Assembly: GCA_026873275.1 (NCBI GenBank) | Contig: JANTUC010000008.1 | Span: 620,001 to 684,000 of the forward strand | Length of the DNA: 64,000 nt | Reading direction: 5' to 3' | Source: Pseudopithomyces maydicus | Taxonomy: Eukaryota; Ascomycota; Dothideomycetes; Pleosporales; Didymosphaeriaceae | In this document: positions 57,529-64,000 of the stretch, piece by piece | Layout of the letters: every line of letters begins with the position of its first letter | Position numbering within the stretch: position 1 is the stretch's first letter | Program-made: the position numbers and the translations under genes | The notes under the pieces: generated by a model | Told to the model about the DNA's origin: nothing | What the model saw: only the letters and a program-made list of their open reading frames with translations | The model's database searches: none

Positions 57529-57607
57529 GGGCGTGTAGCTCAGTGGTAGAGCGCCCGCTTTGCATTAAGTCTGCGGGAGGTCTAGGGTTCGATCCCCTAC
57601 CCGTCCA
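57529..57607 (+). tRNA. tRNA-Ala (anticodon TGC) with 7-base intron
   Basis: Cloverleaf readable by eye: acceptor GGGCGTG / CCCGTCC, D arm GCTC..GAGC, anticodon stem CCCGC / GCGGG, loop with anticodon TGC at 57561-57563, T arm TAGGG-TTCGATC-CCCTA and discriminator A at 57607. Seven extra bases (57565-57571) after the base 3' to the anticodon are at the canonical intron site. The acceptor stem has a T-C mismatch at pair 6-67. T-runs at about 57642-57656 can end Pol III transcription. Confidence 0.9.
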
Positions 57608-58012
57608 ATATTCTGTACAGTACCATTTACGGTGCGGTTGCTTTTTGGTTTTTTGAATCCCATGAACTTTTTTGGCCTCTATGAGGCGTGATCTGTCTTT
57701 TGTGAGCAGGAAGAGCTTACTGTATATTTTCCGCTTACCGGTCTTTGTGTCTTGGCGGATTTTGTACCCACCTGAAAATCCGAAAATTAGCCAGTTTAGG
57801 CACAATGCAGAGTGATTTGTTTGATTTTATTTCTATTCGTTGATTATCGTGTTTACCAATGATCTATCTATTGTGACTACTTAGCTCGAGTCAACCAACG
57901 CCAATGTACCTATGCTTCCATGATATAATGCAAATCAGAACGCCAATTGTGCAGAAGCAAACCCTTTCTCGGAACCCTTCGTTTAGATGTACTTATCGTC
58001 TCATGTGGTACC
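57608..58012. other. intergenic region
   Basis: Between the tRNA and the 3' end of allantoinase. Oligo-T tracts follow the tRNA; nothing else seen. Confidence 0.5.
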
Positions 58013-59717
58013 TCAGTTGGTTGCCTTTCTAGGCTCAAGCAGGAGTTTTCCCTTGGGTCCTGTCTTCTCTGAAAACCCATCCTCTTTGGTATAGATACGT
58101 TCGCCCCGCAAGAAAGTTTCTCGTACCACACCCTTGAGTGTTTTGTCCTGGTAAGGCGATACCTTGTTGCGGAATAGCATTGTGCTTGGCTCGACGCAAA
58201 ACTCCGCAGTATCATCAAATACCACGATATCTGCATCGAAGCCGACGCCTAGATCACCCTTGCTCTTCTCCAGACCAACTTGCTTGGCAGTATTCTTGCA
58301 GCACCATCGCACAATCTCTTCGACGCTGAATTCAGGGTTGCGCTTTGTGCCCTCTGTCCACAGAATCGGCAATCCGAGTCCAACTGAGGAGATACCACCC
58401 CAGGCGCTGAAGAAATCGCCCTTTTCCTCGGCAAGCTCTTCTTCGCCTTCGCTCGACTCGCAGCTGTTGCAGTCCTTGTCATGACCTGGCTTCCGTGGGC
58501 TTTCCTTCTTCGGAGCGAGGTGAGCAGGGAGAAGTTTGATGTTAGGTGTGCAAGGTGAATGGTCAGATACAACAGTCTGGATAACACCACCATCAAGGTC
58601 CTGCAAGAGTTCGTTCCAGAGGCCGTCTTGATTCGACTGTTCACGGATGGGTGGGCAGCACTTGTGGCGGGTGTCACCAGCTTGAATGTTCTCTGCTGCA
58701 AGGGTGAGATAGTGGAAACAGGTTTCTGCAGTAATCTTGATGCCTTTAGCGCGGGCCTCGCGGAGCATAGGGATGGCTTCGATCGCGGATAGGTGGACAA
58801 TATGCAGTTGAAGCTCGGGCGCTAGGTGAGCAAGGGAAAGGATTTCCGCGATGGCGTAAGTTTCGAAAGACGGTGGACGAGAGTCCAGGAACGTCGAGTA
58901 GTGGGTCAGAGGACCAGTCGGCGCGACAGGTGGATGAGCGCGTTGAACGTCGTCCCCTACCGAATCAGTGATGGGAGGAATCATTTCGGCGTGGAACATC
59001 AATGTCGTGGCAGAGTCCTTGAGTGCGTGTAGTGCTAACTCAACGTCCGTCGATTTCACAGCAGGGAATTCATCAACCTATAAAAATGTCAGTCTCGTGA
59101 GAACTCGTCAAAGAACACGTGACATACACCGCTGTCAATCAAGAAGCCCTTGAATCCTCTTACGCCCTCTTCTACGAGAGCTTTGAGTTCCCCTGCATTG
59201 CCAGGGATAACGCCACCATAGAAGCCCACATCAACCCAGCACTTTCCTTTAGCAGCTTCAATCTTGATGTTCAGGTTTTCTACTGTAGTTGTAGGTGGTA
59301 TGGCATTGAGTGGCATGTCGACAACAGTTGTGACACCGCCAAAGGCGGCGGCTCGAGTACCAGTCCAAAAGCCTTCCCATTCGGTCCGACCAGGCTCATT
59401 GAGGTGAACATGAGCATCTACTAGGCCAGGAAGAAGGATATGTGGCGAGTAATCGGTATAAGAGGTGCCCTCTGGGACTGGAAAACTATGATCAGTGTCT
59501 GTTCATGTGATTGTAGGGAGTATTGACATCACTTACAGTCTGACCGAGGGAGGACCGAATGGAAAATTGCAGTGATTTTACCAGTGACCTGAGAAACCAC
59601 AATTGTAGCTTCCGTCAACCTGCCAGCAACAACTGCTCTTGAAGAAACAAGAACAGTGATGGGGTGCATGGGCACACTGTGAGCCGCAGGGGCGGGACTG
59701 GTAGCGTGGGGAGCCAT
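58013..59717 (-). CDS. DAL1: allantoinase
   Basis: Zinc amidohydrolase that opens allantoin to allantoate in purine degradation, releasing nitrogen. Exons 59537-59717, 59128-59477 and 58013-59077; introns 59 and 50 bases, in phase, 531 residues. Metal-binding residues of the cyclic amidohydrolase fold are visible: GLVDAHVHLNEPGRTEWEGF (two His, about 83 and 85), the Lys in GVRGFKGFLIDSG, the His in LHIVHLS and FHYL, and the Asp in SDHSP. An acidic, cysteine-containing insert (about residues 385-415, DKDCNSCESSEGEEELAEEK) precedes the conserved AWGGISSVGLGLP. The N-terminal start MAPHATSPAPAAH is the first ATG. Complete and apparently functional. Confidence 0.95.
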
Positions 59718-61759
59718 GGTGTCCGGCGGATAGACAAAGAAGAATCTGGGGAAATAGTTGAAAGAAGAAAATATCCGTACCCCAGGAATACGGGGTAAGA
59801 GTTATAATCAGAAGCGGCTCGGTTTGTACCGGTCAATCGGTGTGTAAGGATGAGAGATAGGCGAATGCGTAAAGATAAGCAAGATAAGATGCGTTTAAAT
59901 TGGTTCACGGCAGCATGTGAGAAGGCAGGTAATTGGGACCAGCGCTGACGTGGGTAATGAGACAGAACAAAGAGGTATAGACACAGGAGGTTTCACCCGG
60001 ATCTGTCACAGCAAAATCTGGGGTGCAGACCCTTATCTAGCGGTCTTCCCATGGCAGTGCGGCGTCGAGATGCTTGGACCCATCCAAGTGCCCAAGTAGC
60101 GCCCGTAGTTTCGGCAGACATCGGTACACCGGTAAGATGGAACGGATTACTCGATAGAAATTGGTAGGTGCTGCTGAGCGAGGTTATCGGGGCGACCCTT
60201 GACTTGCATTGCATATGGGCAGACCGCGTGGTCGATCGACATGGTCACCGCATTGGGGGAAGGAGTGTGTTTGTCCACGAATGCGCTTGTGAAGATCTGG
60301 CTGGCGCCTTTGTCTGAACCAGGCGGAGCGAACACGGTCGACGGGTTGCTTGATGGAGCCACATCTGGCCTTGGTGTAGTGCTGGTGATGTGGCAGGGAT
60401 GTGACCATCTGGCCTACGTTGTTGGGTGGGCGAGATAAGGCCCATCGGTCGACACGCAGGGTCGCCGCTTATCTATCGAGTAACAGCGTTCCCAACCGAG
60501 ATCGGCACCAGGCACTAGCGCAGGTGCAGCCGCGGACTACAGTTAAATCTTGCGTGTCCGTCATGTTACTGCTATGTTTTGCACATCTTGTTTGACGTAT
60601 CCCTTGCTCCTGGGGCGTGTGGCAGGTTGCTTGTGGTGCTTTTCACGACTTCAGTGCTGTCTGAATATGCCTCGGAGATGCCAAACAAGGAGCCAGCGCC
60701 GGCGCACCGGACTGGACCAAGCTAACGAAATTGTCAGCGGGCTTCCAACAGTAACATTACTCGATAGAAATACATCTCATCGAGTCACTGAAACATCCTG
60801 GGACCCCATCACCGCTTACCACTCGCCAGCCTCACATCGATCCCCGTCTTCCATCGGAGACGGCCGAACACTGTCATAGTCTCTGCACCTCCCCACCAAC
60901 GCTAGGATAGCTTGGTCCATCACACCGTTTTTCTGGTGTTTTCAAACTCCTGGAAGCTCCAAACGAGGTTGCCGTCCCTCGGCGAGAGTGTCAAAAAATT
61001 ACCTGGGGCTGTGGCGGTGAGGCAGTCTGGTCTGGAGCTGAACCACTCGCCCTCTGGCCGACTAGCAGCGACTTCGGGCCCAAATCGCACTACCGGAGCA
61101 CGTGTTGCAAGAATCCCCCTCCAACAAATCTTGATGGGATGAGTTGCCCGATCACAGGCAGCGTCATCACGTTGGGAGAATCAGACGTGGTGGCAAACGT
61201 CGTGACCTTGTTCTGATCGAGTAATAGAAATCTCTGCATGCATCCGGAGCTCGGAAAGCTTTCAGTAGCGCATTGAAGAACGCCAACACGTATGGCGGCA
61301 TGTCAAGCGCATGTCCGCCTCCCCTTGCTACCCCAATTGAATCGTCGGCCGAAGCATTTGAATTTTTAAGCTGAACTACACTTACCCAGTCAGTGTGGAT
61401 ATTAGATTTCTCTTACGTTACAAGTCATGCCACCCCAAATCCTAAAACATTGGGCGACAGCCTGGACCAGCAGTGTCGGTCGATCTCGAGAACTGGACAC
61501 CGACGTGCATGTGGTTGTAACTGGTTACCATCGTGTATTGGAAATGATATCGTATAGATTGAACTGGAATAACTCTATGCTGAAACCCTGCGCGAAACAT
61601 AATTAAAGACGATTAAATTGAACTGTCACTGTGTGCTGGTTGGTGGAAATGCCTCTTCCACCAGACGAGATGGTTGCAGAGCGAGGTGTGCTCGAGAAGC
61701 GGCTGCCAATCGCTCTTGAGAGTTGATGGATGGCTCGCCGTTGGCAGAACGAATGTTCC
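59718..61759. other. 2 kb gene-poor region
   Basis: Upstream of allantoinase. Several short frames on both strands without domains or splice support. No RNA gene, GATA-rich cluster or mobile element that I can support. Confidence 0.4.
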
Positions 61760-62921
61760 CTAGAAAGCTTGAATGCGCCGATTGAGGCTTGAATTCGTCC
61801 GAGGAGTCAAGACAGGCTGGGTTCCATGGCCCTCAGCCAACAGCTTAAAGCTTGAATAAAGACTCGCTTGCAGCCCGTATTCAGCAGCTGTTTCTCGGTA
61901 GATGTTCAAGTAAGTATACGGATCCGACTTGTAATGGATTGATCTACCCTTTTGGCCAACCACCTGCATCATGTCATCAGCAATTGACCGCATTTTACAA
62001 AAGTCAGACTCGCTTTCAGATTGACTTACACCAACAGAGACTAGTTCATTCAGAACCCTTCGGATATCGTTTTTATCTCGGAAATCCTTCGTATAGATGC
62101 AAATCAATCGCTCACAAGACATTCCCTCGTCTGGTGCCACCTTTGCAGCAGGACCCAAACGATTATTGATGACACCCTCGACCACAATTCGCCATACACG
62201 GTTCAAATCTTCTGGGGAAAGGAATAACATCCACTGGCGGTGGTCAGCATGGCTAAAATATTTCAACGCAGACTTCAACGAAAGGAGCTTCGGTATTGAG
62301 GGATAGGCTTACCTTGCCAGAAAGCACACTAGTCTCAACGGCCAAATTGGTTATGTTCTGTTGAAGCAGCTTAGCTTCCTCGTCCAGCAGTCGTGTCACT
62401 GTCGACATTGTATTTTTTTGACAATTCATTTCGATGTTTTTGCGTGCTTGTAGGCTATCTGCTAGTAGCTCTTGTCCACGTGTAGTGAAATTGTTTATTT
62501 TAGGAACTACAGGTGTATCAATGCCTTGCCGATATGGGTTATGCACCCAGATCCATTCATGTAGCAGCCTGGGCGTGTCATTGGGAGGAAGCCGTTTGAT
62601 AAAAGCTTCCGCGGTCTCGTTCAGTTGCCAACAGCCGGGCCGGCCTTCGCCGGGATTACTGAGCGTATGCTGAGGAGCATTTCGAAGCTGAAAAACAATA
62701 GAATTGAGGTCATTCTTACGTCCTGACCAGGCGCGCTCAGGGCGAGAATCTTCACATATCAACTCGAGCCTTTCCTGTTCAGTTTCGTCGCCTTGGGAAT
62801 CGTCAGTCTTGGGATGAAGATGAGGGCATGATGGTGAGCGCACGAAACGCCAGTGCATACCATAGAAGCTGGAATCGTCAGAAATCCAACCGGCTCCAGA
62901 AGTCACTGATTCCTCGCTCAT
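61760..62921 (-). CDS. DUF1917 / BLES03-like protein
   Basis: Protein of the DUF1917 family (related to human BLES03), function not established; the fold is related to eIF4E-like proteins by family knowledge. Exons 62313-62921 and 61760-62272; intron 62273-62312 (GTAAGC..TGAAG, 40 bases) is short but in phase and removes the mismatch between the two frames. 373 residues. Conserved parts: WRIVVEGVINNRLGPAAKVA (about 225), RLICIYTKDFRDKNDIRRVL (about 258) and IHYKSDPYTYLNIY (about 320). The N-terminal 200 residues carry WQLNETAEAFIKRLPP and WIWVHNPYR. Divergent from PRI1 with 271 bases between the starts. Confidence 0.82.
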
Positions 62922-63192
62922 CTTTACAAAATAGCATGAACTTTGTCATTCCACGGAAAATTGAACTAAGCACCACAACTCGGAGGTGTACCTGGAAGTG
63001 CACTTTGGGAGTCACTAGTCTACTTGATGCCGATGACGATGGGGTGTTCGATATCAGACACATGCGGTTAGCGCGACTTACGCGCTTTCCAATTTACGCG
63101 TCTGCGCGTTGCTGGCGCGTCTGCCCCTCGAGCCTCCAAGCCCACCATACTGCCAATAACGCTTCTCGTAGACAGAGACAATATTTGATCAG
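62922..63192. promoter_or_regulatory. divergent DUF1917/PRI1 promoter
   Basis: 271 bases between two divergent start codons. It includes several ACGCG-type hexamers (ACGCGC/GCGCGAC around 63070-63100, TTACGCGTC), close to the MluI cell-cycle box bound by MBF, which would suit a primase gene. Inference only. Confidence 0.4.
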
Positions 63193-64000
63193 ATGCCGCA
63201 TTCAGTTTCACCAAATTCTACGCCAGCCGAGGAGCCTTCGGCGACCGTTTCGCAGACCACCATGAAATCCGAGCCCACAGAAGACATTGCAATGGACGAT
63301 GTGCCCAGTCCCGCAAAGGCTGAAGACACAGCCAAAGTGGACCTAGAAGGGCTTTTCGACGACGACGATGAAGACGACGACGAGTTTGCTTCCAGCGCGC
63401 CGGTCAAGCCGGAGCAAGAAGCTTCACAGCCTGCAACAACATTGTACGCCTCTGCGTTTTTGACATGACACATTATTTTCTAATTCCATACAGCAAAATG
63501 ACGGATAAGTCGCAATACTCAGATCCAGATGTGATGCGTGCTTTCTACCAACGCCTCTTCCCGTTCCGCCACTTCTTCCAATGGCTCAACCACTCCGCCG
63601 TTCCCTCTCCCGACTTTGCCCATCGCGAATTCGCTTTCACGTTCGCAAACGATGTCCTCCAGCGCTACCAGTCATTTCCTACCGCGGATGTAATGCGGAA
63701 GCACTGCATCACACATACCCCTCCTCGTATCGATATCGGCCCAGTGTACTCCACCAACCCTCGCGATCGCAAGACGCTGCGGAAAGCCAGCGCTTTCCGG
63801 CCAATCTCAAGAGAACTAGTCTTCGATATTGATATGAACGACTATGACGAGATCAGAACATGTTGCACAGGAGCCAACATCTGCCAAAAATGCTGGGCAT
63901 TCATCACAATGGCAATCAAGGTGGTTGATGTGGCGCTGAGAGATGATTTTGGATTCAAGCACATCATGTGGGTGTATTCTGGGCGACGTGGAGCGCACGC
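63193..64000 (+). CDS. PRI1: DNA primase small subunit, 5' part
   Basis: Catalytic subunit of primase in the Pol alpha-primase complex, which makes RNA primers for replication. Exon 1 63193-63443, intron 63444-63493 (GTACGC..TACAG), exon 2 from 63494 beyond the window end; about 252 residues visible of a usual 400-500. After an acidic N-terminal stretch (LFDDDDEDDDEF) the conserved core starts at KMTDKSQYSDPDVMRAFYQR, then RELVFDIDMNDYDEIRTCC with the catalytic aspartates, the zinc cysteines (CTGANICQKCW) and the nucleotide-binding WVYSGRRGAH at the window edge. The gene is cut by the window, not broken. Confidence 0.95.

Noticed and set aside
16864..59717. Allantoin utilisation cluster made of the Dal5-like carrier and allantoinase
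   Set aside because: The two genes are 40 kb apart with unrelated genes between, and the carrier's substrate is unknown.

Overview
This is a window of nuclear DNA from a filamentous ascomycete (Pezizomycotina; a Dothideomycete is my best guess, by inference only). Genes are single transcription units on both strands, introns are short (mostly 40-60 bases, GT..AG with CTAAC/CTGAC-like branch points), and the proteins are typical fungal ones: GapA-type RasGAP, Mis14 kinetochore protein, Aip1, Chl1, RNA polymerase I largest subunit, Prp3, allantoinase, primase small subunit. I see no bacterial-type operon, CRISPR array, transposon or rRNA. All coordinates and splice models come from reading the sequence, so exon edges may be off by a base or two.

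Layout. 1-8.2 kb: RasGAP, a small unrecognised conserved-looking gene, Mis14 (two frame breaks) and a MYST histone acetyltransferase. 8.9-20.3 kb is more accessory and gene-poor: a secreted GH5 glucanase, an MBOAT/wax-synthase-like acyltransferase, a small secreted protein, a Dal5-type transporter and an F-box-like protein, separated by 0.4-2.2 kb gaps. 21-23 kb is a copper pair: a 26-residue metallothionein and a Ctr copper transporter, tail to tail, with a palindromic candidate copper-response element upstream of the transporter. 25-28 kb holds a C2H2 zinc-finger gene and an unrecognised gene with one frame break.

28-51 kb is mainly housekeeping: AIP1 and CHL1 head to head, a single-pass membrane protein, a PTR2 peptide transporter, a secreted PL7 (alginate-lyase-like) protein, a Zn2Cys6 transcription factor, then RPA190 and PRP3 head to head. 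51-57 kb has an alpha/beta-hydrolase lacking the usual nucleophile serine and two multi-exon membrane-protein genes that only appear after splicing. 57.5-64 kb has an intron-containing tRNA-Ala(TGC), allantoinase, a gap of 2 kb, a DUF1917 protein and the 5' part of the primase small subunit, which runs off the window.

How genes relate. The metallothionein (copper buffering) and Ctr (copper uptake) are a functional pair. AIP1/CHL1, RPA190/PRP3 and DUF1917/PRI1 share divergent promoters. The Dal5-like carrier and allantoinase both fit purine-nitrogen use but are 40 kb apart, so no cluster is claimed. A recurring oddity is that five sites in four genes need one extra base to keep the family reading frame, several in homopolymer runs; this looks more like base-calling loss than biology.
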